DNA of 64,000 nt from Blastomyces gilchristii SLH14081 (Eukaryota; Ascomycota; Eurotiomycetes; Onygenales; Ajellomycetaceae): contig NW_003101670.1 of the NCBI RefSeq assembly GCF_000003855.2, forward strand, positions 1,161,705 to 1,225,704, in the 5' to 3' direction. Position numbers and translations under genes: made by a program. This document shows positions 1-11,589 of the stretch, one piece after another (position 1 is the stretch's first letter; each line of letters begins with the position of its first letter). The notes under the pieces were generated by a model. That model was not told the DNA's origin. It saw nothing but the letters and a program-made list of their open reading frames with translations, and did no database searches.

Positions 1-56
1 CTGATAATATCTTTATCTACACTTAGTTTCATGAGTATTTTCATTCTTCATGATTA

Positions 57-558
57 GACTGACCGTGTGACCGTGTCTGGGACCAGGACCAGATTTTTTG
101 ATAGTTCCATTACCAATTCGACTGATCCCATTACACGGTTTTAACATTAGATAGTAGTCCCATACTGTCCCAGTGGGACTTACTGTCTACTCTTGTCACA
201 TTTTTCAAATGAGACCATGATTTCCACTTCTCAATTTAAATTATTTTTATTGCTTTAAATGACTTTAAATCTCATTTGAGCATTATCAAAAAGTGTTACT
301 TTTTAAAAAATTAAAAATAGTCTAAAAAAAACCTTAAAATGTCTAAAAATAGTAACTTTATGCCAAGAATGGGACTAAATGAGACCAAATGGGACTACTT
401 TCTCATTTTTTTCAAGTCATGGTTCCATTTTAAGATCTGATATATAGTCACTTTACATGTTTTTTTGATAGCCAGTCCCAGCGGGATTCACGCCAAGAAA
501 TGTATGGGACCAGACCAAATGGGACCAAATGTGAAATTCATGGTCCCGGCGGCCAGTC
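57..558. mobile_element. MITE-like non-autonomous DNA element
   Basis: About 500 bp lie between imperfect terminal inverted repeats. The left end reads GACTGACCGTGTGACCGTG and the right end, read on the other strand, GACTGGCCGCCGGGACCATG. Both are flanked by TA (55-56 and 559-560), as expected for a Tc1/mariner or pogo-type target duplication. The inverted similarity continues a few bases outward (CATGA-like). The interior is AT-rich and carries many subterminal copies of a TGGGAC/GTCCCA motif in both orientations. No transposase frame is visible. The superfamily is inferred from the TA duplication only. Confidence 0.55.
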
Positions 559-1190
559 TATTCATGATAAGTAGAGAGTGAGATTGAAAGTATTGAAATA
601 TATAGAAGAATCTAAGTATTTCTTCAGCACTTTTATATTCAATTCTGTAGATATTGAAATTATATGAGTTAATTATTAAATCTCTTTATATTGAAGTTAT
701 TAAGTTATATGTATATCAGCTATTTATTATTATTATAATTTCAATATTACTCAGAGTCTCTGTGATATTATATTTATACTCATGTTTAAGAGTTTCATAT
801 TATTATTAGACATGATTATATTAATTGTCAGATATATAATTGTATAAATATCTTATATATCTAAGATGTTAGAACTCTTAAGTCTTTTACTAATATTCTC
901 TTTGTAAAATCTTATTACAGAGTCAGGGTAACTGATAAGTAAGCTTCTATCTGAGAACTCAGTATTCACTTTAACTGATTATTTCTCTTTCTTACATATT
1001 ATTACATATTCAGATATCTCTCAATAAATAATCATTTCTAATGAGAAGATAATGTGTGAATAATCATTTCTAATAAGAAGATAATGAATATTTTTCTATT
1101 ATAAGAAGTCTACACTGAATAGATCAGTATAATATTGATAGGTCTTATATAATAAAGAGAAAAACATTAGAGAAGAAAAGAAAGAGAAAG

Positions 1191-1462
1191 TGTGAGAGTC
1201 AGTGATCAGGATGGATATTTATACACATATGTGGTGATGTATGCAGTGGAGCTTCGGGGCGGAAGAATCTATACATGTTCATGGCGGCCGAGGATCGGTG
1301 ATCAAGAATGGCTGAGAATCGGAGCATACACATTCATGGCAGCCGAGGATCGGCGATCGAGAATGGCCGAGAATCGGAGCCTACGCGTTCGAGAGTGGAG
1401 CGGAAGAATCTATGGAGTGTAACGGAATAGTCTATATGATTGATCGGGCGCAGCCCGCCACA
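1191..1462. mobile_element. Possible solo or terminal LTR
   Basis: The segment starts TGTGAGAG and ends CCGCCACA, so it has TG...CA ends with a 4-base inverted repeat. It contains a 55-bp tandem duplication, and a short GGGC/GCCC hairpin sits next to its right end. Flanking bases do not form a target duplication, so it is not a clean solo LTR. A partner LTR outside the window would settle it. Confidence 0.3.
1278..1387. repeat. Tandem 55-bp duplication, two copies
   Basis: Two adjacent 55-bp units, each beginning TTCATGGC, differ at only a handful of positions. The differences I read are mostly C/T or G/A. The units contain several CG dinucleotides, unlike the flanks. Confidence 0.8.
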
Positions 1463-1744
1463 GTTTTAAAGCTAATATCTAAATCTATTACTTTCTTAAT
1501 AAAAATACATCTCTATAGAAAGAGATCACACTGTTAATTATGATACTGCTGCTTTATAAGTATGAAACGTATTAATAATCTCAGAATCTCAGATTACTGT
1601 AATATATCTAAAGCTTATAAAGTGAATAAGTTAAATAGTGAAAACTGAGAATCTACTTCTATAATAAACAGAGTATAAGAACTCAGATCTGAGAGCTGAG
1701 AGACTTATAAGAATTATTTTTAAATTATAAAGCCTTTTCAGAAC

Positions 1745-4180
1745 TTGAAAAAGATACTTTGATTTGATTAAAAACTTGAGTGTTGGCATTTTCACTCCCT
1801 TTTTCTAATGCGTGGAACCTAGACTCATTAAAAAAAAAATATGCGTCACGGAGGACTCTTTGCAGGATGGCATGGAGGGCATGGTCTTTGGCGGTTGAGA
1901 GGAAAAAGAAAAAAGTAAGAAAAAGGAGTATAAAAAAAGACTGAATATCATCCGGTACGGAGTAAATGTAGCTAGCTGGGTTGGGAAGTTATCAAATTGC
2001 AAATCTTTGCCAGAATTTTTCTAACCCATCCTGAAAAGCATCACTCTCTCTTCTCGCGTGTGTGGTTTTTGGGCTTTAAGGCCATATAGTAAGTTACCTC
2101 CGTACATGCAGACAATAATAATGCAGTTTGCAGTTATACATGTGAGCAAACTGGTTCTGAGTCCGCCGCGCTTCCCCCGTGCAGCGTACATTATCTTTCA
2201 AGCATTCATGCTCCTCTTCCTCGCAACTCAATACTAAAATATATGATATGAGTACATGAAGCCATCAAAGAGGTCAGCCGCCCTGGTGATTCCCACTGAC
2301 CGCCAGCGCGAGAAAACCATATCTAGTACAATGACAAATGCACCATGGCGGATGCTAATCCGCCGCATCCGCCGCTCTCTTCTCTCCTTCTACCTACAAT
2401 ATTGTGATCTGATCAGTGAAACCCCCCCTGAGATAGCAGAGGCTCAAGCAAAAAGAATTCTCTCTCTCTTTCCATTTGTGGAATCTCGTCCCAGTTGAAA
2501 TCTGGCTTGTAGTTGGCTGGTTGCTGTCGTCTTTCCCACCCTCAAACAGAGCAACAAATGAAACTAACATAAATCCCCTCTTCAGACCATACTCCGTACA
2601 TTGCTTATCATTGAGCTCTTTACTACTATATAATCATACCGGAAATATGTAGTACATACATATAGTATGTAGAGGATAGTACCTGACTCACCTCTGGAGA
2701 TCTCACCCGTCCTTCCCGCTCTTCAGAGAGTGAAGATTTAACTTTCTCTTCTGACATATTCAGCCAACATACTCACTAGGCACACACCCTACACGAAAAC
2801 AGGCTTCTGTTGCACAATGACATCTGTTGACATGGACGTATTTCGAGCGACATCATCAGCAGATGCGGTCAGTGGCTTACGCTGGCGAGGAGTTTTTTCT
2901 AATACTGTGAACTCCTTCCTCTATCCATACATACTCGAAATATGTATGTAATCTGTAAGTTATCTAGATCCGGTGATGCGGAAAACCTGTAGGCTACTGG
3001 GGCAAAAGAGCTCGATCACCACCAGCGCACTGCTGGTAGAAGGGCCGATCAACCGCGGGACCCCCAACAAAACCCAATATTATAATTAATTTATTATATA
3101 ACTCATCTCAAAAAGTTGACGATGTATGTATGTACCCCACCAGTTAGTTCCCCCATTCCACCCATCCCATGTTTCTTCTGCGCAGTCGCATGATTGATGA
3201 GGGCAGGGCGGCTGTGATCCGTGATCACCTACCCGCTACCTATATTGCTGTTCCGAAGAGGGGCTGTGGCCGCTGCCTGCACATTTTATTACCTAGCTCA
3301 GCACACTTCGCTTCGTACTCCGTATCCTCTGTTGCATTTGGGTCATAGCAAGAAAAAAAAAAAAAAGCGGCTGTGACCCCCATTATTTGCCATCACACTA
3401 ACCCGCCAATTCAGTCCTGTTCCCTCTTTGTTTTTTTTTTTTTTTTTTTCCCGAAAAGCCCCTTCCTGCCAAGTTCCGTGATAACCTTTCGGGTTGAAGT
3501 TTAGCACAAGCAACAAGCAGGCAATAGGAACCAGAGATCTTTATTACCAAGCAAACCTTTGAAGGAGGAGGAGGAGGAGGAGGTGGGGTGGGGAGGAGAG
3601 GAGGGGCAGGCGCCCGATGAAGGGGAAACGGGAAACATAAAACATAGATTGCTAATAACTCTCCCTCCTCTTTTTCAGCTGGGCCCGGAAACAGCCGTAC
3701 ATCAACATGGATGGCGATGCTGACCACCCATATTATTTATGCAAGCCTGGAGGCTGGAGGCGGCTGGCGAAGAGAAAAAAAAAAAAAGCTGAAGCCTGAA
3801 GAAGGTTGGACGTAACCTCTCTACGTATTTATGATTACTTTGGGGTGGGTGGAGATGTGTATATTTTGGCGATAAAAAAGCATGACATGAGGGACAGATG
3901 ACGTTGGAATTTTTTTTTTGTTTTCTTTCTTTTCTGGTCTGATGAACCCCTGACTGGCCAGGAAAAGGAAAAAAAAAAAAAGAAAAAAGGGAAAACCCTC
4001 AAATCTCTTGGTTTTCTCCTATTTTAGGTGAAAAATAAACATCACACAATCTACAGACTGTAGTTGGCTGGCTAGATTGGCATGTCAGGCTTCTATTCTG
4101 GTTCCATGACATCTTATTGGGTAATAGGCAAAACTTTCGGCAGAGGCGGTTGCCACTAGCAACTCGAGACAACTCTTGAA

Positions 4181-4223
<43 letters not shown>

Positions 4224-6120
4224 TTTTCCTCGCAACATGATTTGTCCGTTTAGGTATTATTACTTGCTTATCTTCTGGCGCTCCCCTTCCTTGTGCAATG
4301 GATATAACTGTTGTATGTAGCTTTTCGAGTGCCTCGGAAAGCAGCAAATGAGGTGGAGACTTCAGTTGTCTTTATGATGATACATAACCGCGCAACTGCT
4401 CTTGAGGTCTCGGTCGGTCGGTACCAGTTTTGGGAGCGGGTCTACGTATTTATTTAGATTGAGCACTGCACTGCACTGGAGGAGGCTTTCAGGTTCTAAC
4501 TTCTGGCACATCGAATGGAAAAAGAAAATTTCCACCTTTTTTTTTTTTTTTTGTGTCTGAATTGGTCTTGAGTCCAGGCCAAGCGGTCTCTGTTTTCGAT
4601 ACAGAGCAACGTTTGGTGGTTGTGTTTGATGGGGGTGCAAGTTGCTTTGTTTTTTCCCCTAACTGCTCCGCACTCCGTAACTCCGTACTTTTATTATTAT
4701 TCTTTTTATTATTGCCCAGGCAGATGGAAATTGTTAAGATGTTGTGTGGTTGTTCCTTTTCATCTCAAGCCAACAAGCACTCTCCATCTTCCAGATTATT
4801 TCAAGGATATCAAGAGTCCCTCTGTGCCCTGTGCCGCAACCACAGTATTGAATCAATATTTCCCCGAATATTTGGTCCTCAACGAACAAGACTTTTTTTT
4901 TGGTATGCAAGCCTACAAAGGAAGCCAGGCGAAATTTTGGACGAGAAAAAGGCCAATGAAAAGAACTTGAAAACTTTGATGAGAAGGGGCGTGTAATCGT
5001 AATACAGCGTCTCGAAGTCTGTTTCAATACCCTGGGCGAAGGGCCATACCGGGAATGTATTGGTATTGTCACATCGTCCATCATCCAGAAAATTTCGACT
5101 GTCCAGGTGCTCTCGCCCTCAAAAACATAGCAAGGGTTCTTATTGGGCGAGAATACTGGTAGTGGGAAATTTAGCAAGGGGGCTAAAGCACGAAAGAGGG
5201 TTGAGGTTGCTTGCACATGTACGGTTGTATGGAACTATGGGAAGTTTAAACCCATAGAGGAGTGGAGGCCTTGGCTCATGCAGAGAGGAGAGGCATGAGA
5301 CATCTCTGAAATTTTCGCCTTCATTTTTCCATCTTACAATGACAATTTTGCCAGGCCTGGATGCTCTGCTTTGGGGTCTTGGAGTTGATGCTGTTTTGGG
5401 GGGGGGGAGAGGAGACTCTCTTTACCCAGGCCCATGACAGCTCGGTATTTCTTTCTGTGAGCGTTTCCGAAACCTGAAAATAGCCCAAATTATTTTTGGT
5501 AAACCCAGGGTCAAAGGTCTAGGTTCCCCACCGTCAATTTCTGAGCAAGCAGCGTCCTGCGTTCCTCGGGGTTTCTCGAGTTTCTTCTAGAGAACCCTAC
5601 TCCGTACGAGAGGGCGTGGCGCAGTTTTGTCAGAGTGTCTAAGAATAACCCACCTAGGAGAGTCATAGAACGCCCCGGCGACAGGCGAAGAACAACAGGA
5701 TGGGGGGGGGGGCAGTCGTCTCCAAAAAAACCAAACCTTCCCCGACTTATTCTGTACTCGCACATTTGTCCTCTTCTCTTGTTCTGTCAGGCATCATAAA
5801 TCCTAATAACCCTCCATAAACCACCTAGCAGGCAGCCCAAGCCTGTGCATTTCTCTACGCAGCGTATATTAATAATAATAAGAATTAATAAGAATGGTTA
5901 ACCCAGGTCGCCAAGGGGGTTTTCTTGCGGTTGGCCCAATGAACGTGAGTATTATTAATATTCATGACGGCACCACCCACCGCCCGTCATGGCTCGTATA
6001 GTTTACGTAACTTTGGTACTGGTGGTAACAGTGGTAATCTGGTAATCAGCGTACGGGGCCCTCCTCATACCTGCCTACTACTACTAAGGGGAGTGACCTG
6101 ACTGGACTGACTGACTGCTT
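1745..6120. other. Gene-free intergenic region
   Basis: I see no coding region in these 4.4 kb. Open frames are short, low-complexity or without family features (for example a proline-rich frame from a GGAGGA repeat near 3560-3600). The stretch holds long homopolymer tracts, several copies of a TACTCCGTA motif (near 1955, 2590, 3316, 4671 and 5598) and otherwise nothing recognisable. It may contain a non-coding transcript, but nothing in the sequence shows one. Confidence 0.6.
4184..4219. repeat. Poly(A) tract, about 36 bases
   Basis: An uninterrupted run of A, the longest homopolymer in the window. Similar T or A runs occur near 3431, 9053, 36966 and 37110. It could be a retroposition scar, but no target duplication or gene copy is visible beside it. 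Confidence 0.9.
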
Positions 6121-6885
6121 TTTGCCTCTGGGCGAGCATCTTCTTTCTTACTCAAAGACACACTCACTCTCACTCTTCATCTTCCAACCTCTTTTTTTTG
6201 TCCTCCTTCGCATCGCTCTTCTTCTCTTCTTCTCTTCCCCCGCGATCCTTTTCTTCAATCTCTTCTCCAAATTCATCCTCACCCCCATCCTTACCTATCC
6301 CTACTCTCCCCCTCTCGACGCTTCTCCTACCTAACCTTTGCGAGCTTTTCACTAAGCCTCGTTGAGTCTCGTTGCTCCTTCAACTACCGACTTCCCTCCA
6401 CTCCAATCTTCCTCCTCTCCGAGTTCCCGAACTCACGTTTCGTGTGATGGCTGCCAATTCCAACATATCCTACATATTCTAAACTCCCATTTACAACAAT
6501 TCTGTTCCACTGAGCCTCATTCCTTTCTCCTGTTGGACCTGTGACGGGACATTTCACCCTCGCATCGATCTTTTTTGTTTTTGTTTTTTTTATCCTTTCG
6601 TTCTCTCGTTGCCGGATCGATTCGCCTCAGATGTCGCTATTCTAAAGAGCCCACTACCTTGTGAAGTCGTTTGAAGACCCCAGGGCTCGTCGTCCGTCGA
6701 CGAACCCTTGTTAACACTTGGGAAGTGGTGGACGTGTAGACGGTTAGTCTGCGCTGGTGTTTTTTTAGTCCTTGTTGGAAATTGGGAAATCAGTTTTTTG
6801 GGGTGCTAATAACATTCTCTCAAGACGTCGCCTCCTTCAAGTCGTCTACTCCCACCAGCCCTGGACGGGATCTATCTTTTCCATC
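6121..6885 (+). promoter_or_regulatory. CT-rich leader/promoter of the Clg1-type cyclin
   Basis: The plus strand is strongly pyrimidine-rich from about 6120 to 6620 (CTTCTTCTCTTC-type tracts), typical of fungal core promoters and long 5' leaders. An upstream in-frame ATG lies at 6772, 38 codons before the preferred start at 6886. Short upstream frames would make translation sensitive to the leader. The transcription start is not identifiable. Confidence 0.45.
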
Positions 6886-8313
6886 ATGCCGTCGTTCTTC
6901 TCCTCCACTCTTTCTACCTTCCCTCCCACTCCACCTCATGTTATTGGCAGCCGTCTCGAATCAGAGACGCCGTTCTATCAGCAAAATAATTCTGCCTATG
7001 CCATGAGATTTCCTCAAAACGGCTATGATTTTATCGAAAAGTTCTCGCAGACCGCCAACGCCAACTACCAAAACCATGGCCCGATGACTACGCACTCGCA
7101 GCCATTACATCCGCTACACGGAGGTCGGGAAATGGGTTCTTCTCAGACGATGGTATCGCACCAGGCCCTTCCACAAGCCATCTATGGCACGGTGAACCCT
7201 CCTATCCTGCCTCCCATTCGTTCAAGCACGAAGCTTCCCCCGATGGACAACGCGATTCCTCCGCAGTATCGACGACAAGAAAAAGTCAATCACCAGGACT
7301 CACGACCCAAGGAGGAAAAACCGACCGGAGGCGTGGCGGCCCACCTGGACTACGAGATGGGTCAGATGTCGGATTTCGTGGCGGAAATGGCCCAGGGAAT
7401 GTATGCTTTGTATATCTCCAAGATTGTGCTTGCAGATATTGACTTCGCTCGAAGTGTTTACCCAGGAACAACAGTCCCGCCCCAATTCCGAAAATACGTC
7501 TCACAGATTCTTTCTTCAACTCGTCTACCTAGCTCCACCATTCTTCTAGGCCTCTACTACTTGGCATGTCGAATGCGGATGCTTTCAGCAGCTGATGTCT
7601 ACAAGTCTGGAAGCTCTCAGGTCTACCGCATGCTTACCACCGCTCTTTTGCTTGGAAGCAAGTTCCTCGACGACAATACGTTCCAAAATCGCTCTTGGGC
7701 GGAAGTTAGCAATATTCCCGTTGCGGAATTGAATGCGATGGAATTGGAGTGGCTTTTCGGGTTTGAATGGAACATCCATAACCGTATCCACAACAAGCAA
7801 GACGGGTTCAAGTCGTGGAAGGCACATTGGGATACATGGCGCGCAAAGGCTGATGCAAGGGCGAACGAGTCTCGCAGTAAACTTGCTCCCATTGATACAA
7901 ACATCCAAAGACAGCATGCATCTCAACAGAAGGCGGCGCTTCTGTCCCCCGATGGGCCAATTCCCCCTCAATATCAGAGGGGTGCGTGGCTAAGCTCTAA
8001 TGCTTCAGATTACTCTCCGCCTTCAGCGCCTCATAGCGGTCCTAATACGCCTGATTACTACCGTCCTGCCCCTTGGGCATACAGCAACCCGCCACCTCCG
8101 TATTCTCGTGGCTGGGTTGTCCCTCAACAGTACATTCCTCCGGCTCCCCGATCGCAACCGCCATCCTACCACCACACGCCTTCCTATACACACGCCTTCT
8201 CACCAACGGGTTGGACTGGACATGGATCGTCCTGTGGCTGCTTGTATTGTGCGAAACACCAAGAGCACTACCTACATACAGTAGCTTTTGCCATTCAACC
8301 TGTTGCCGGCTAA
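6886..8313 (+). CDS. CLG1: Clg1/Pho80-type cyclin
   Basis: A 475-residue protein with a single Pho80/Clg1-type cyclin box at about residues 160-300. This region opens with SDFVAEMAQGMYAL, contains the hallmark helices YYLACRMRML and ALLLGSKFLDDNTFQN, and ends at LEWLFGFEWNIH. Cyclins of this family activate Pho85-class kinases in phosphate, glycogen and polarity control; Clg1 is the closest yeast counterpart I can name. The N-terminus is low-complexity. The C-terminus is rich in Pro, Tyr and Ser and closes with a CGCLYC motif near residue 445. I chose the ATG at 6886 because the upstream 38 codons (from 6772) read like leader sequence. No intron is needed. It stands alone, between two long gene-free regions. 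The exact kinase partner is inferred. Confidence 0.85.
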   Translation: MPSFFSSTLSTFPPTPPHVIGSRLESETPFYQQNNSAYAMRFPQNGYDFIEKFSQTANANYQNHGPMTTHSQPLHPLHGGREMGSSQTMVSHQALPQAIYGTVNPPILPPIRSSTKLPPMDNAIPPQYRRQEKVNHQDSRPKEEKPTGGVAAHLDYEMGQMSDFVAEMAQGMYALYISKIVLADIDFARSVYPGTTVPPQFRKYVSQILSSTRLPSSTILLGLYYLACRMRMLSAADVYKSGSSQVYRMLTTALLLGSKFLDDNTFQNRSWAEVSNIPVAELNAMELEWLFGFEWNIHNRIHNKQDGFKSWKAHWDTWRAKADARANESRSKLAPIDTNIQRQHASQQKAALLSPDGPIPPQYQRGAWLSSNASDYSPPSAPHSGPNTPDYYRPAPWAYSNPPPPYSRGWVVPQQYIPPAPRSQPPSYHHTPSYTHAFSPTGWTGHGSSCGCLYCAKHQEHYLHTVAFAIQPVAG

Positions 8314-11300
8314 TCTACTCTCTGTCCGGGATATCGGGTTTATTCTCTCCTGCCTAATTATCGTGGCATGTCTTTCGATCGAGTTCCCTTGGCAGACACT
8401 CCTCATATACCCGTTGAGAGCCCGCATTTCGTTGCGACATTCTTTCATTTCCTCGATCGTCATTACCGTTCGATCCTTTACGTTGTTATTTTGATACATT
8501 CGGTTTACGATCCCATATACCGCGCGATTATTACATTACTCCCTGTCAAAAAAACATCACTTGATTTCAGTTCTGTGCAATCGATCCGAAAAAAAATTTC
8601 CTTGTTTTAAAAAAAAATACATCAGGAGCACGGTGAAAAGCGAGCGAGCATCTAGAGTATCTAATCGATCTATATCCATCTCCTCTTCCTTCGGTCTCCG
8701 ACTTCTAATACTTTTTCTCAACCGAACTGTCCTTCGAGACTACCCAAAATCGCGTTACTAGCTCAAAATTGAGCACAAAAACAGCCTGATGTTTTGCCTG
8801 CCCTCTTTATTTGCGCTTTGCGGATGATTTACGATTTTATTTTGCTCTCGTATTTGAAATCTATTCTCCTTGTGCGCTTTTGTCATCCCTGCTTATTCCT
8901 TGATTGTTTCTTCTCTAATACCTGTTCACATTAGCCAGTTGGGCGCAATAGTGTGGTGAACCTCCCATTTTTTCCCCGTCAAATTTCTCTTTGCCCCTTA
9001 GTTATTTTTTTCTTTTTTTTTTTCCCTCTTCCGCCGTAGACTTTTCCAATGTTTTTTTTTTTTTTTTTTTTTTTGCCCCTTTTCTTTTCAAAACGATTTA
9101 CTGAGATTGATACGATTTTTCATTTGCATTTTCTGTTCTTGCTCAATTTTTCAACTTTCGAACTGGCGTTACTTTTCTCGCCCAAATTTTCCTCCTTTGA
9201 ACTTTCTGTGGATTCGTCGAGCACATTTTCTTGTTTCCCCATCTGCGCAAAAATTTGGTCCAGTTTCATACTTTTTATCTGCTATTTTTGTATTGATTGC
9301 GTTCCATCAGGAATTTTTCGACCGGGGGTGGGGTATCAACTGCAGATATTGCGTGTTACTCATTTCTGACGTCTGGGCTTTGTTGTCTGCTGAGTAGTGG
9401 TGCGAAATGTGGAAAGAAAATATTTTTCGTGTGGCTGGCGTTGGTGCCGAGTCTTCTGAGCATATCCTCCGGCTTTGTTTGTGGTTTCGTGTATCTTTTG
9501 TGGTTCTCATCTTGTTGGTCATTTCCCAGAATTTTCCCTTGTCCTTCATTTTTCCTTCTCACACTGACCTTACCTTTCCACTTCTTGAAATCAATTCTAC
9601 GATTTTCCCACGTTTTTCCTTACCCCGTCTGTTTTGAGTTCTTTCTTTCTTCATTTTCTTATTCCTTTCAATTTTTAGTCTCACTGCTTTTCATTTTCAC
9701 ATTTTCACATACACATTACTTTACAGCACATAACTTTCTTGTCCATCATGGGACCAACTTTTGTTATCAAAAAAAGAGTGATTTGGAGGAAAAGATACCC
9801 TCGTTTATTCGTGCATTAATTTTCACTTTTTTTTTCAAATTTTGATTTCTTGCAGCTTTCCTATTGTTTCATAAGGTTTGCGGTTTTCCTATCTTCTCAT
9901 TTTGACCTTTGTCTTTTTCCTAAATGAAACCAGCTTGGTTTTGGTTTGGAATTAGTACTCTATAACAGCTCTGTTGTGTCCTTGAATTTTTTTTATTTTT
10001 TATTTTTTTTCTTCTCCTGGAATGGTGAAGAAGGACTGAGGAACGGCTGAGCAGCGTTTTAAGCTTCAAGTTTAGATAGTGAAAAGAACGATGTATGTAT
10101 GTATGGTTGAGAACGGACGAAAAGATAAGATCAGAGGGGGGGGGGGGAAATCAGGAGACTAGCCAAAAATGGAACGTACATAACTATTCCTGGTAAAGTT
10201 TTCCTTTGAATATCTTTGATTCTATTTTTGTCTGCGTGCTCGTCTGAATCCGCTGCTACTACGAGGCTACATGAACCCTTCTGGCCTAACTACCGTTCAA
10301 CCATGTTGAAGGCTATCTATCACTTTACGGTTCTGAGTCGCGTCGCCGATCTATGCGCAAGCCCTTTCATAAATACTGTGTACCAGTGGCCCCGTCATGA
10401 CTTACTTACGGCGGAGGCAATAATGTACTATATCCCTATCTACCCACCAACCTACATCTACCACCTACCTTATGGTGTTCAGGGAACACCTAGTTAAAAT
10501 CGAAAGATTCAAATAAGCTCATTCACGTGACACTGCTTAACCTTAAAATATGGTCTGGTCCTGGTTGAGGCGGGAAGGGAAGGGAAGGGAAATCAATATC
10601 TTGGTTTGGTTTGGTTAGAAGGAGCATGTACAGTACTCAGTTGCTGCTTTTCCTGTCTGGGAAGGAGGGCCCAGAAGGGGGGGGAAACACGGTGGTTTTT
10701 GTTTTTTTGCTGCTGTGGTTTCACGGAAGAGGTGCAGTAACTATTTTGTTGTTCATGTTTCCAATTCTCACTGAATATACCACGGTGGTTTGCAAAGTAG
10801 GCCATGGTTTCCTTTCGTATCAGATGGCTTGTTCTTGAGAGAATTGTGGATTCTATTATCCAGTAACATATACTAGGGTTTGCAGTCGGGGATGGTACAT
10901 GCACAGACAGTACATTAGATTGACTATTATTGGGCGATCTACACGAAAAAGCCAAGTGACGCCAGGTATAACTGAAAGAAAAAGGGGTCGCGCCGTCAAG
11001 GTACGCGGAACTTTCATTTAAACTACTATCTAATGAAAACCAATCCATTCCTCCTGGGAATAGACATACCTGTTTTATTTCTCTTTGGATTCGTTCCTAC
11101 AAGGCCTCACCCTATACTCCAATTGGGCATCCGAAATTCATCTCTCACGTTTCCACTATCGTAGAGCATCATTGGGATCTTCGTTTTTCATATACATCGC
11201 CGTAGGGAGTAAAGGCGACGGTGGAGTGAGTGGGTGTGATATAAGGGTCTCATCTCATCATAATGTTTAGTCCTCTTTCCTCATCCTGTTTTTATCCGTG

Positions 11301-11589
11301 GCAGAATCGAAAAGGGGCCGAGATTGGACCTGGATAAGGCTTCTTGCGCGGGTTCAAGGTTTCGGGACCACGATACCGGACCAAGAGCGTAGTGTGATCG
11401 AGGAGTTGGTGTGTACCCTAGGTGCGAAATCGCTGATGCTAGGTCCGTGAAACTCGTCGAGAGATCATCGCTCGGAGCCGCCTTTCCAGCGCATCAATGA
11501 GAGAAACGAAATAGACGACGGTAAAGTACTCAGCGACTGGGGACCAGTAAAAAGAAAAAGAAATCTTGAGCAATCAATAAATTTCCGTG
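8314..11589. other. Gene-free, T-rich intergenic region
   Basis: The 3' flank of the cyclin gene continues into 3.3 kb that is strongly T-rich on the plus strand from about 8990 to 10020. It holds a T run at 9051-9074 and a run of about twelve G near 10136. Frames here are phenylalanine/serine-rich translations of that bias. I see no protein family, RNA gene or clear repeat. Confidence 0.6.

Larger units (their letters stand above)
568..1740. other. AT-rich CpG-poor repeat remnant
   Basis: This stretch is AT-rich and almost free of CG, like the mutated transposon block further right, except for a CpG-containing island at about 1230-1460. No coding frame is recognisable. It is probably the mutated interior of an old retroelement cut by the window edge. 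Gene-type sequence starts near 1745. Confidence 0.5.

Noticed and set aside
1192..1422. 76-codon plus-strand open frame
   Set aside because: It lies wholly inside the 55-bp duplication and the LTR-like segment; its repeated amino acids come from that DNA repeat.
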